A stretch of DNA of 64,000 nt, taken from Spodoptera frugiperda (Eukaryota; Arthropoda; Insecta; Lepidoptera; Noctuidae). Positions within the stretch are counted from its first letter, which is position 1, and the number at the start of each line of letters is the position of its first letter. Below are positions 51,401-62,481 of this stretch, piece by piece. The position numbers and the translations under genes were made by a program. The stretch spans positions 12,530,001-12,594,000 of the forward strand of contig NC_064214.1 in NCBI RefSeq assembly GCF_023101765.2, written 5' to 3'. The notes beneath the pieces are model-generated. The model made no database searches and was not told the DNA's origin. It saw only the letters and a program-made list of their open reading frames with translations.

Positions 51401-51982
51401 CGCCACTTATGATTACGATATTTATTTGGGTACCCATTTCGTCCATCATGCTTTCATCCCTACCTACAATCCTAACATGGGCTCGGTTATATAACCATAG
51501 TAACTACCTATTTTAGACACATAAAACCACCAAAACGAGGTAGTGAATCTAATTTTTATGATCGTGAGCCGACAGAAGATTTGAAAACAGCGCGACCTTC
51601 AACTTTATTGCTCTCGACATAAATCATGTTTTATTATTCATTTGTATTGTTCGAGATATATAAACAAATGAGTGAATTATATCGCATAGTCGAAGCTGAA
51701 AATACAGAATGGGCTTGGTATCGGATAGTCGACGCCAATCCAGTGCCGAAAGCAAGAACGGCGTAGATTTATTCCGCCAGTTATTGCACATTCCCAGCAA
51801 ATGTGCACTGAATATGCACCCGGCCTGAATATTTCACAGCTTCAAGTGCGCGCTTAGCGCCAAATAAAAAACGTCCAGAGCTCGTTTGTGATCTCTAATT
51901 CTCGACTAAACTGCCTGAATTATTTTATTCAGATCACCTACTATTTGGACGGGAATTTTGTGAAAAGTATCTATGCATGGTA
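48491..51982. other. Intergenic, no gene seen apart from a LINE fragment
   Basis: It contains an A/T hairpin near 49002-49021 (ATTAAAAAAAATTTTTTTAAT) and GC-elevated patches near 50440-50620 and 51700-51900. No coding structure was recognised. Confidence 0.45.
49838..49935 (-). mobile_element. LINE 3' end fragment
   Basis: TTATGTACAAATAAAAAAGA, then GCGGAATGGCATTCTCTACC and AGCCAACCGC, resembles the reverse complement of a LINE 3' terminus frequent in moth transcripts. The family call is from memory. Confidence 0.35.
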
Positions 51983-52155
51983 CGCGTCCACAGGCTCGCA
52001 TCGTACGCATCACACGCAATAGATTTTAGTTTGTCTTGTATAGAAACTCATACAACTGCGTCCACTGATCCGCATCGTACGGACCGCATCATCAGCAATG
52101 CGATGCGTACTGATAACATCATGCAGAATGGGTACGATGCGGGCCTGTGGACGCT
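51983..52155. mobile_element. MITE (TA-flanked family), copy 2
   Basis: The terminal inverted repeats at 51984-52006 and 52132-52154 match at 22 of 23 positions (GCGTCCACAGGCTCGCATCG and onward). TA lies just outside each end. Further internal inverted segments (GCATCGTACG, CGATGCGTAC) make the element highly self-complementary. Same family as 10758-10907. Confidence 0.75.
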
Positions 52156-52567
52156 TATCTTTAAAAACCGAAACAAATGCTTTAACTACACCACAATAAT
52201 GCCTTTTGCTTACATCCTCATAATGAACATTTTTATATGTATTTAGGTATGTATCATGTCATAAAAAGCCTCAATCAGTTTATAGGTCCGAATGATTCCG
52301 AACAAAATACACATATTTATATTTATATTGGGTGCACACCTAAATATTGCAGCCAGTTGTCAGAAATACACGGTCCGGAAATTGAACGTGAGTGCCTCAA
52401 ATATTTACCCATACACATAACTGTTTGTTTTTACAATACGTAAATTTACTCTTCCTATAATAAAATGTATAAATACATATTTAATTTTCAGTTTGGCAAC
52501 TATTCTAACAAACAAGAAATGTTTGTCAACACCGACTAATGTGAAATTCTAAAAGTGAATAACGTGC

Positions 52568-52776
52568 GCCTCAAAGAGCCATCAGACCACCACAGATGGG
52601 GCCCAGTTGGGCTGACGCCTGATCCGGAGCTGCGGACTACCTAGCGGGTTTACCGGGGCTCCGGCTCGAAAAGCAGCAGTAGGAACGGGGTGGTTTTTAG
52701 GCAGTAAGAGTCTGACACTCCCTCTCGCCTCGCCCAAGGCGGGAGAAGTCGTGGGATGATTTCCCCCTTAAAAAAA
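52568..52776 (+). mobile_element. Repeat family A, copy 6 (full short form)
   Basis: It begins at CCTCAAAGAGCCATCAGACC, keeps the frame LKEPSDHHRWGPVGLTPDPE, LRTT, stop, and ends GGGATGATTTCCCCCTTAAA plus an A run. It has the same 5' start as the copy at 58284-58440. Confidence 0.8.
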
Positions 52777-53455
52777 GAGTGCATAACAAACAAATATGGA
52801 CAGAGTATACTTTCTCTCTAGCAAGCAACTGAACGCATCAAATAGAAACACCAAAAACAAAAGATGTTTTAGACAAAGCAAAGAACAATGACCAATCAAA
52901 GGCCATCCAATTAGCAAACCATTAATTGATTTCATAGAAAGCAAGTAAACCGTAAACATGACCCCGAACGTATAACATACATATGTATAAATTGTATATA
53001 TGTACATGTACAATATATGTTTTCACTTCATAAACTAAACATAATAGGAGTAATACACTGCTCGACCGAACGCTTCACACGCAATACTGATGACGCACAA
53101 ATCCCTAGTAATCTGGGATCCAATTACATAAAACGAATCCCTTTAGAGGTTTTAACACTCAATGTAACTCCAGAATGCAAATCAGTTAGTTAACATCTGT
53201 TTGAAATTAATTTATTCAATTTATAAATGTACCGCAGCTAGATAGTGGGGGGTCGACAAGTAATTCCAAATAGTAAATCGGTTTGTTATACTGTAAATTA
53301 CTTTTAATACTCATAAAATTACGCGTTTATGTTGTAAACTAAATTTTAATGAGTTATTTAATTAGTCACATTTTCTAAAACATAATAATCACTGTTTGTG
53401 GATTAGTAGTGTTTTATTAAATAGACCTCATAACTGGTGAAAAGTGTACATAATT

Positions 53456-53650
53456 GGGCTGCACGTTTGGCGCGGTAGCTGGGCAATTAGCTGCCGTGCA
53501 ATGTGTAGCGGGTTCGATTCCCGCACGGAGCAACTCTTTGTGTGATCCACAAATTGTGGTTTCGGGTCTGGGTGTAATGTGTATGTGAAATTGTATGTTT
53601 TTAAACGCACCTACGACACAGGAGAAAATTCTAGTGTGGGGCAACGTTTT
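53456..53650 (+). mobile_element. tRNA-derived SINE, family D, copy 1
   Basis: A polymerase III A box, TGGCGCGGTAG (53468-53478), and a perfect B box, GGTTCGATTCC (53511-53521), are about 40 bases apart, as in tRNA-derived SINEs. The body contains ATCCACAAATTGTGGTTTCG and ends near GTGTGGGGCAACGTTTTT. The flanks do not fold as a tRNA acceptor stem, so this is not a tRNA gene. Confidence 0.75.
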
Positions 53651-56348
53651 TTAAAGATTTTTTTTAAATACGTACAGCTAAAACATAATGTAAGTAACTA
53701 AGTAATAAGTTGACAATGAATCACAAACATCTAGATCAGTGATTCTACACGTGTATCGTCCCATAAATTTTAAAGGAGAGTAGTCGTGAAGTATTAGTGG
53801 CCTACCTGACTATCCTATTTTGATAAAATTACCTCTGTTCACCAAAGCTCCGTTCGGCCGCAAAACTCCGTAAAACTTCGTCTTCTCTCGTACAATAGTT
53901 CTTTATAAATAAAATTCGAAACAAGTTATGCGGGATTCCCAGATCTTTATGATGCTTCCTTTGTGTGTGTGGAATCATAAATAGGTTTCACTATAATAGA
54001 GAAATAGAGAAGATGCATCTTAGTGTATTTAATATTATTAAAATCACTATCCTATAACCAATCACGATTGGTATCTTATATTAAAAAAAATACCACTTAA
54101 TACAATAAATAAGTTACACTATTTTTAACAAACTACTTTTGTATTTTACCATAATTGAAATTACACGACTTTTTAAAACTTATTGTACTTAGGTACAATA
54201 GCTTGCTTTTTTACTAGGTACCTATGCCACAAAACAAGATCTTGTATCGAGGAGAGACAATTGCATAATATTCCCAAACAACTATCTCAAATAGAACGAC
54301 AGCAGAACAAGTTGAAGCCTACTAACAATGGTTCACAATTCTTATTTAAGTTTAAATAGGTTTCGCGATGCAGCAATCTACGTGAGCTCGACCGAAGCCG
54401 GAGATTGAGAGCGCGGGATCGCGGTGAGCGACCGACCAACTTTGACAAAGAGTAATGATCCAACACGATCGGACCGACACCTCCCGCCGTAACTACACCA
54501 GCTCGCGAGTTCACCACAAAAGAAATCATGTTTTCTTGACAATAATTCCACCTGTCACTTGTACTTACCTCCTGGAATACTAAAAGTACTTACGCGAGTT
54601 TTACACAACATTTTTTACAATATTAATGATTTCAGTACCTACTTAGTACTTACAAAACGTTTTGCAGGAATTTGTAAAGTACCCACGTAGCGTTTCTAAA
54701 GGAAAAACCATACATCCAGCGGAATAATAAGTTATTGTGTACGCAGAACGAAGGCGCGGCGCCGTTTTATCGCTCGATAGCGCACAATTGTATCGACAAT
54801 CTTCGAAACGAAGTTGTTATCTTGGCGGCTCTCACGTTTTGTTGAATTAGTAAGAGGGTACAGATAAATGGCCATGTAAGAAACACGGAACGATCTCCGA
54901 CTCGGTCCGAAAGCGATAGTGCTCCACTAGTTACGATAATAAATAGGGGCTTAACGCTAGCAAATGGCCGATTAGGGCATTCTTGACTACAACACGGGCA
55001 TTCTGATAAAGTTAGCGTTTGCTTTGCAACGAGTCTCGTGGGTTTTATGGCTAACAAATAGATTGCTCGGCCAGTAAATCACTCACTCGTTTTTAAGTTT
55101 ACCTTGTTTATGTGTAAACACTCGGAACCAAGAACGCTTCGAACCAAAATTCGAGAACAATCCAAACAGCGGATAATTTTAAATAAATCAACACATTGCT
55201 AATTTATACCTTGGCTTTATTGCACTATTGACTCGTTATAATTTAAATTGCCAATTTAAAACAGAATAAACAGTTTATAAATACTAATGCTAATGGTTCA
55301 ATTGTTTAAATAAGACTACTACGTGAAATACGTTTTCGGCAAAATTAATTCAACCTCATTTTAACGAGATTCAACCATCAGACCTTTTATTAAGGCCAAT
55401 TCGACAAATTGAAAGCTTAAGGTTTAATTAAGATAATTTCAAAGTCCATTATGGTATCATCGCTTATTTCGATCGGGTTTATTTGATATTTCGTCTTCCT
55501 TAGGTAGTCTTGACCTATTTTTCCTTGTTGAGATACGTATTATCTGTTTATACAGATAGAAAGTAGGTCTTCTAACCTACGCACTAACATAATTTATTTA
55601 AAACACTATTTGTAACTGTCACATATTTCACACTCTATCTTACAAAAAATCTTATCGGATCTAAAATGAAATCACAGGTCAATAAGGGACTAAGGTAACA
55701 GAACTTTTACAAGGGTCACATGACCTCAACTACAGGTAAACACATAAAAGCAAGAGGACAATAATAGGTCACTTATTATAATATTATTAGTATCTGAATG
55801 GCCTATTATATTATAAAACATGTTGCCCTCAAACCTTTGTTAGGATTACTCTATAAGATTACTCGACAATAGCGCCGATCTTTTCTTCACAAAGAATACA
55901 ATTTGTACCAACAATGATGGTTTACTACACCCTAATAATAAAAGGATGTAAATTAACCTACAAATAATGTAATTGATGGAAATTCTGGGATTAAATTATA
56001 TCTGTTTACTTCTGTTGTATTGTGTTTCTCTAATGATACCTTTCTTAATAGGATTTTTAATCCGAAGCGTAACTGAGGTAAGAATTAAGTCTTTATTAAC
56101 TTTAATTTAGGATTATATTATAACTTTCGGTTTACTCTCGTAACTATCATGAATATGATAGCTCAAAAGTCTCTAGTATAGCTCAAAAGTTCCTCGTCAT
56201 ATAATAATCAATCTAAATTAGAAAATTTAAATTTTGCTGCTTTGCAGCTATAGAAATATATAATTAGAATAATCTTGAACCACATCGTGAATGAATATGT
56301 GTACCAATTTTTTTAAACGTTATCACAAAAACCACATTTGATTGTAAT
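53651..56348. other. Intergenic; GC-elevated segment at 54360-55060
   Basis: Two minus-strand frames (54529-54287 and 55057-54767) lie in sequence clearly richer in GC and CpG than its surroundings, but show no family motif. Their compositional contrast would fit a promoter, a non-coding exon or conserved regulatory DNA. Confidence 0.35.
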
Positions 56349-56925
56349 CGTAGCCAAATCTCGTAGCACTTCGTAGCGTGTGGCTACGAACTCTACGAAT
56401 ACGGTCGTAAAAGTAATCCCTAGTAAATGCAGAATTATTGCTTTTCTGATAAAAAAAAAAATCTCCTAAATATATCAGTTAAATATCCACCAATGCATAT
56501 AACCTTGTTTTTAGTTGAACATCTAGTTTTAGGTAAGTTATTTTCGATGACTATACATATAAATTTAGTTTTTCGATGATGTTATCAAAACGAACAAAGG
56601 TAAGTAACGAAATATTTTATTCTATACATTTTTATTTTGTAACCCTATAGCCATTGTTGTTTGTGAAGCAGCTTGATTGATACTGATACGTGAACATGAA
56701 ATACATAGAATAGGAATTTTATCAATAACAATAATTTATTTTATAGGTTATAGAGTTTCTTCACGTGACCTTTGAAGACAGATATTTTACTTTTATAGTC
56801 TTTTATAGTCCATAGAGGTATATTATTCAGAACTATAATCGTGTCAACTTTTTGTATTTCTCGTAGCAACTACTACGCCGTAGTAATTACGCTGGCTACG
56901 AAATTATAATTCGTAGCTGTATTGA
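56349..56925. repeat. Pair of TACG-rich blocks related to 1061-1127
   Basis: 56349-56414 has several CGTAG/CTACG motifs and TGGCTACGAA. 56862-56925 has CTACGCCGTAGTAATTACG and again TGGCTACGAA. The two blocks may be the ends of one degenerate element; the intervening 450 bases show nothing recognisable. Confidence 0.35.
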
Positions 56926-56981
56926 TAAATGAGTAAACATCTTGAATTACTTGTAACTAATATTGTAGAACTTCGTACGTG

Positions 56982-56988
56982 TATAAAA
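56982..56988 (+). promoter_or_regulatory. Possible TATA box of the pickpocket gene
   Basis: TATAAAA lies about 265 bases before the start codon, a plausible distance with a short leader. No clear initiator was seen, and an upstream non-coding exon is possible. Confidence 0.3.
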
Positions 56989-57247
56989 GTTGTATTTAGT
57001 GTCAAATAAAATAGAAGGTCAAATAATATAACGGGCGATACTCTACAGGCGTCGAAAATCTATTGTTAACAAACAACAATACTATCAAGTAATCATATTA
57101 TACTCTTTGTATTTAAAACTCCATACAAATATAAACTAAGCAAAATAAATCATCAGTCATGTACAAAGGCATTTGATTCTCGGCACAAACGAGTGAAAGT
57201 CAAAAAGAAAATACTTAGTAATAAAATATAAGCAGTTAGAGACAGCC

Positions 57248-60200
57248 ATGTTGAGTATAGCAGTGAAAGAAAAGCCCACGTTTAAGAAGAAACGTGATAA
57301 TTACGCGCGCCGGCTAAAGACTAAGAAACTGATCAAGTATTTACAAAGCGAGTTAAGAACTTCCACTACTCACGGCCTGCCTTACATCGCCAACACTGAG
57401 CTACATTGGTTTGAGAGGTATTCTGTATTGTACATGTTAGAAGATACAAGATAGAACAATTTTGCTTTCTTTGATTAATAGTCAAAGTCAAAGTCAAAAC
57501 TATTTATTTCAAATAGACCGGAAAGGCATTCTTAAATGTTAAAGCAAATAATACATTATTTTAAAAAAGTGTCTGTCTGTCGGTCAGTCCTCTAATGAAG
57601 CTATTTGTTAATAGTTTTTATTACGGTTTTAAAAAACCTTCTATTTTATAATATGCTAATACCTATGTTAGCATATTTTAAAGACTCCGAAGTTTATTCT
57701 TATCTGTTAACTGTTTACATTTTATAGGATACATATTTGTAAATTTTTGCAGAATAAACTTATTGACTTCTTTTCTTCTCTTTGTTGTAGAATATTCTGG
57801 GCGGCATGTTTCGGTGCAGCCTGTGCTGTGATGTTCGTTCTCGTGTCTGCCCAATATACAAGACTTGTGGTAAGTAGATATTAGGATACGTTTTAATAAC
57901 CTCATCTATGCAATAAAATTTTAATTGTAAAGTATCACAGTAACAATAATACACTAATTTAAAATTAATATTCAACAATGGACCGATACGACCTTCAGTA
58001 ATGAATTATGGAAGAGGAGCGAATGAATCCTGTAATGTACTGAGTAATTTCTTTTTTATTATGTCGAGAAATTGATTTCAGGAAGCACCAACAGTTAATA
58101 GTGTGGAAAAAGATTACTTGAATTGGAATGTGTCATACCCGACGATTGTATTGTGTCCCATGAGCAAAATCGATGATGAAATCTTTGCTGATTATGTTAA
58201 GTAAGTGTAGAATTTCGTAAGCCTTCGAATCGAGTATAGCTAAACTTAGTGTGAGGTACTATATTTGCCCAGGCGTGGTCTCCTCAAAGAGCCATCAGAC
58301 CACCACAGATGGGGCCCAGTAAAGCTGATACCTGATCCGGAGCTGCGGACTACCTAGCGGGTTACCGGGGATTCGGTTTGAAAAGCAAGAGTAGGAACGG
58401 GGTGGTTTTTAGTCATTGGATGACTTCCCCCTTTAAAAAAGCGTGGTCTCCACTCCAGAAGACGTCCACCCTAACGGTCATTGGTGCTCCAATAAAGGTG
58501 ACCTACTGCCACTTCAGCTTGCTAATCCTTCTTTTGTTCGTTACAGTGAAACTTTCAACAATACTGGTTACAATTTAGAGTCATTCTATTCCGCCATTAT
58601 ATCCGTGTCTTTGGAAGCATTAAATGTTCTGGATCTGTTACCACCGCCCGAAATATTAAAGGTAAATCTTTAGCAATACTAATACTACCTATATTGTCTT
58701 GTATTTTAAGCCTCGATCTTAAAACGTTCTATTTATAAGGGGGACAGATAGTAGCTACAGCAACAATAACAGCAAAAGCTACGACTACGGCTATGGCTAC
58801 AACTACAACTACAGTAACTGTTACTGTTACTGTTACAGTTACAGCTACGGCTACAACAACGGCTACATTTACAGTAACAGTTACAGCTACAGTAACAGTT
58901 ACAGCTACAGTAACTGTTACAGCTACAGTAACTGTTACAGCTACAGTAACTGTTACAGCTACAGTAACTGTTACAGCTACAGCTACGGCTACAGCTACAG
59001 CTACAGTTACAGCTACAGTAACTGTTACAGCTACAGCTACAGAAATGTTACAGCTACAGTAACTGTTACTACTACAACTACAGCTACGGCTACAGCAACA
59101 GCTACAGCAATAGTTACGGCTACTCTTATAGCTATAGTTACTGTTACAGCTACAGTTACAGCTGCATAACATATTTTTCTTAATTCCCCATTAAGATAAT
59201 TAATAGTCTTCATAATTTTTATTTTTAAAGCTCATTAAACCTGAGGACTACGCGAAAATCGCTGCAGATTTGTTCAAGAAATTTAAGAACAAAACGTTAA
59301 CGACTATGCCGAAGTGGCCCATTACGATAGACACAGCTATGACGGAGATGGGGATGTGTCATATAATAAATTCGAACGTTGCTATACTTGATGATCCCAC
59401 GTGAGTTACCACACTTACTTTTTTACATATTAGGTACTTTATTACACTTATCACATTAAGTGTAGAAGAGCCATGCTTTGGCACGAATGGGATGCGATAC
59501 CACGGCCTCACAGAAAACCAACGCGAAACCACGTTTAAGTTGAGTTTCGTTGTGTGGCTGAGGTCACCGGAAGCCCAATTACCCAATTCCCAATCTTCAC
59601 AATCCCCGATTCCCCAAATCCCTTAAATTCCTAACCTCCAAAAGGCCAGCAATGCACTTGTAACGCCTCTGGTGTTTCTATTGTCCATGGGCGGCGGCGA
59701 TTGCTTACCATCAGGTAATCCGTCTGTTCGTTTACCGGCTTATTCCATAAAAAAGTTATTTTAATAGAAACTCTTGCCACAAGGGCATACCACTCGCCCC
59801 TTATTACATGGAACCCATAACATGACTGGCGAAAAATGTGAGTTACATTAATATGTGCACGAGTGTCACCCTTCTAACGAAAGGATTACTTTCGGGGAAT
59901 AAAATACGCGATGTCAGTTTGTGCAATGGAAACCATTTTTTATTCTTCACTTAAGTTTTCATTCTATATCACTCCATTACTAGGTTGTATTTATTCGTCA
60001 AAGATCCTGGTCAACTTAACATAGTACAATTTTAAACAACAATCAAACAGAAATACCTTCTTACTAATACTTGATGAATAATACAGATATATAAAAATGT
60101 AGTTACTTATTATTATAAGAAAATAAGTCGGGTTTTCCTTCCTGACGCTATAACTCCAGATGGCACGAACCGATTTCCACGATGTTGCATTCGTTGGAAA

Positions 60201-62239
60201 GGTCTTGCTCCGTGAGGTTCATAACAAAGAACATTCAGAAAATAAAATAAAAAAGCAGAAAAAAAAGAAAATCTTTGGTGGCGAAACGGAGTTCGCCGAG
60301 TTTGCTGGTTACTTATAAATGAATGTCAACAACTACGTGGCCGATTCTACCTTTGCCGTCCCGTGACGAATCAATGCAAGCCCCGAAAACCCATGTCCGA
60401 CCCATACCCATGTCTCTTAAAATACACTAAACGTAAATACGTCCAAACCAATTAACGTTGTTAATACAAAGGCAGAATTGATTAGTAAAGGTTTCTGAAA
60501 CTAGGGTCCCGAGTGCAAGGAGCGAACACCCGAAATTATCAAATTATTGTGTTGGCCGTTCATTAATTCATAGATACATATGTAAGTTCGAATAATATAA
60601 ATAGAAGATTGATGTTAGCAAATGTGCCAAGCTATTTACCGACGTCAGTACGTACATGCACCTGAATATTGTAATTCCTGTGCGAACTTCCAAATATTCT
60701 AGTTCAATATTTTTATTTTATTACAACCTATAAATGGACAGTCAATAACGGAAAAAAACGCTATGAAGCTCGACACAAATCAAAACTAATTCGCTAGCTA
60801 ACCAACCTAAACGAATCCAATTTTTAAATTCGCATTCTAACAGCTTTTTCATTTGTAGGCAATGCACTTACATTTGCATGACGAAGCACCACACGGACCG
60901 TTCCATTAGGTAACGTTCTCGTTTTGTATTGTAGCAAATGGAGTGACAGCAGTGTGGCATACGCCAAAAACAACATTGAGCTCTCTGTACACGACATGGA
61001 CTTTTTTGTTCAGATACTTAACTACGCCAATGTTTATAAGGTTCGTATTGTGAACTTCCTAAGCGTAGGTAATGATCTTCTTCTTCTCTGTATATAAAAA
61101 TCAATTGCTGTTAGTAAGTCTCGCTAAAACTCGGGAACGGCTGGACCGATTTGGCAAATTTTGGTCTTGAATTATTTGTAGAAGTCCAGTGAAGGTTTAA
61201 AAGGTGAGAAAAATATGTTTAAGGCGGTACGAAGTTAGCCGGGCAGACTAGTTTCCTTTAAAAACCTTTACTTACCTAATTTAGATAATGTGCTCATTAA
61301 GCATAGCTCATAGCTAGATCAAAAAGTACTAAATAGATTGAGTAGAACTAAAGTAGTCACATACGTACACTAAACAGGGTAGTTAGATCCTAATTAGACA
61401 TAATTATTCCTTCTTATAGCTAAACATTATTAAGTAAGCACTTCGAAATGCCTCAATTTAATAACACAATATCGCTCTTATGGATATGAGTTATTGCAGG
61501 TTTATACTCTGAGTCCCGACGAAGTAATCTTAAGTGGAACGCCCGCGTTAACATTCGAGAGCGAAGGGTTCTTGTCTTTTGGAGTGCAAATTACGAGCAC
61601 TAGAGCATCCGAGGATCTTAAGTACATTCCTTTGCAGCTTCGGAAATGCAGGTAAGAATAATGCGATTGTAACGCTTAGTGGAGTGTCTACTGAGGCCTT
61701 ACTACGAGTTTGTTTTATGGTTAACGTAGGTGTTTTCGGCGCTGATTGGTTAGTTGAGCTGATTGGTCGGAAGAGCGTCGAACGCGTCCTTGTTTCGTTT
61801 ACGTTCATCATAAAGCTAACTCGTACTAAGGGTATCTACTGTTTAGTTTGATCTTCAATTCGTTTGTTGTGCTTGTCTACTTTTTTGACTTTTTGACTAT
61901 TGACAATTTTCGATTTTCTGCATCCTTCAAAATTTTTTCTCGTATCTAAAGGTTTACCTCCTATTACATGGGACTCGCAACATAACTGACAAATATCCAA
62001 TAGTTGCACATGCACGCCTACCCACTCACCACACAGAGAACTATTTTTTTTATGTGTGGGACGATTTACAAAATGTTATTCTTGCTAACGAGCAAAATAA
62101 ATTGGCCATTGCAGATTTATGCACGAAACGACTACTAAACGATACCCAATTTACTCGTACAACCGATGCTTGATGGATTGTAGAATTAAAATGATATTCA
62201 AACTATGCAACTGTATACCACATTTTTACAAACCGTTAG
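57248..62239 (+). CDS. Pickpocket-like DEG/ENaC sodium channel subunit, 5' part (gene continues past the window)
   Basis: Exons are 57248-57417, 57791-57869, 58082-58200, 58547-58661, 59231-59400, 60935-61040, 61500-61651 and 62115-62239, all GT-AG with matching phases, giving 345 complete codons. The cytoplasmic N-terminus is basic and contains the family's His-Gly gating motif (THGLPYI, H42-G43). It is followed by HWFERIFW and a first membrane helix at about residues 58-77. The extracellular part starts with SYPTIVLCP. The segment TEMGMCHIINS in exon 5 and the cysteine cluster YSYNRCLMDCR...CNCIP in exon 8 match pickpocket channels. Family members are amiloride-sensitive trimeric cation channels used in chemo-, mechano- and osmosensation. 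The rest of the cysteine-rich loop, the second membrane helix and the pore are missing because exon 8 ends in phase 1 and the next exon lies beyond 64000. The introns hold several mobile element copies. Which pickpocket paralogue this is cannot be told. Confidence 0.9.
57478..57570. mobile_element. Interspersed repeat fragment in pickpocket intron 1
   Basis: AGTCAAAGTCAAAGTCAAAA followed by CTATTTATTTCAAATAGACC is a common lepidopteran repeat terminus, probably the reverse complement of a LINE 3' end. Confidence 0.45.
58284..58440 (+). mobile_element. Repeat family A, copy 7, with 11-base target duplication in pickpocket intron 3
   Basis: It starts at TCAAAGAGCC and ends in an A run. GCGTGGTCTCC lies immediately on both sides (58273-58283 and 58441-58451), a clear target site duplication. 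The frame KEPSDHHRWGPVKLIPDPEL is still readable. An internal piece of the 3' part is deleted. Confidence 0.85.
58751..59166. repeat. Minisatellite of 6- and 18-base units in pickpocket intron 4
   Basis: The array is built from GTTACA, GCTACA and GTAACT hexamers. An 18-base unit (ACAGCTACAGTAACTGTT) repeats four to five times between about 58905 and 58985. Because units are multiples of three and lack stop codons, both strands are open over long stretches; these frames are artefacts. The near-palindromic CAGTAACTG core could form hairpins. The splice sites of exons 4 and 5 lie outside the array. Confidence 0.9.
59458..59754 (+). mobile_element. SINE-like repeat family C in pickpocket intron 5
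   Basis: It runs from GTGTAGAAGAGCCATGCTTT through CACGGCCTCACAGAAAACCA and GCACTTGTAACGCCTCTGGT to GCTTATTCCATAAAAAAG. It is the reverse orientation of the copy at 36904-37200 and nearly complete. Confidence 0.75.
61088..61252 (+). mobile_element. Helitron-like interspersed repeat, copy 2, in pickpocket intron 6
   Basis: It begins CTGTATATAAAAATCAATTG, continues ACTCGGGAACGGCTGGACCG and ends GAAGTTAGCCGGGCAGACTA, GT. The CTAG-like terminus after a GC-rich stem is reminiscent of Helitrons; this class assignment is inference. Confidence 0.5.
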
Positions 62240-62481
62240 GTAAGTTCTATATAGGTACATATAAGTATCTCGAACACGCCTTTATTAATTTATCTGCTTA
62301 AATCGAATAAATATTACCATTTTTCTGTTAAGTCTGCAATAACTTTGAGACAATATCATCCCAATTGTATAAGGGGATGCTTTTAGACAGATTATCTGGT
62401 GTTAGTGTTATCAAGTAGTTTGTAGTACCACTATTTATGCTTAGCGTGGAAAGAGACCTACCAATCACTATGTAACTTCAA

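Noticed and set aside
53468..53521. Possible tRNA gene (A and B boxes)
   Set aside because: No acceptor stem or anticodon arm can be formed, and diverged copies exist elsewhere in the window; it is a SINE head.
57678..57978. Minus-strand frames of 72-75 codons
   Set aside because: They are antisense to exon 2 of the pickpocket gene and its flanking introns.
58729..59172. 147-codon minus and 89-codon plus open frames of Val/Thr/Ala repeats
   Set aside because: Both are by-products of the minisatellite, which has units that are multiples of three without stops.
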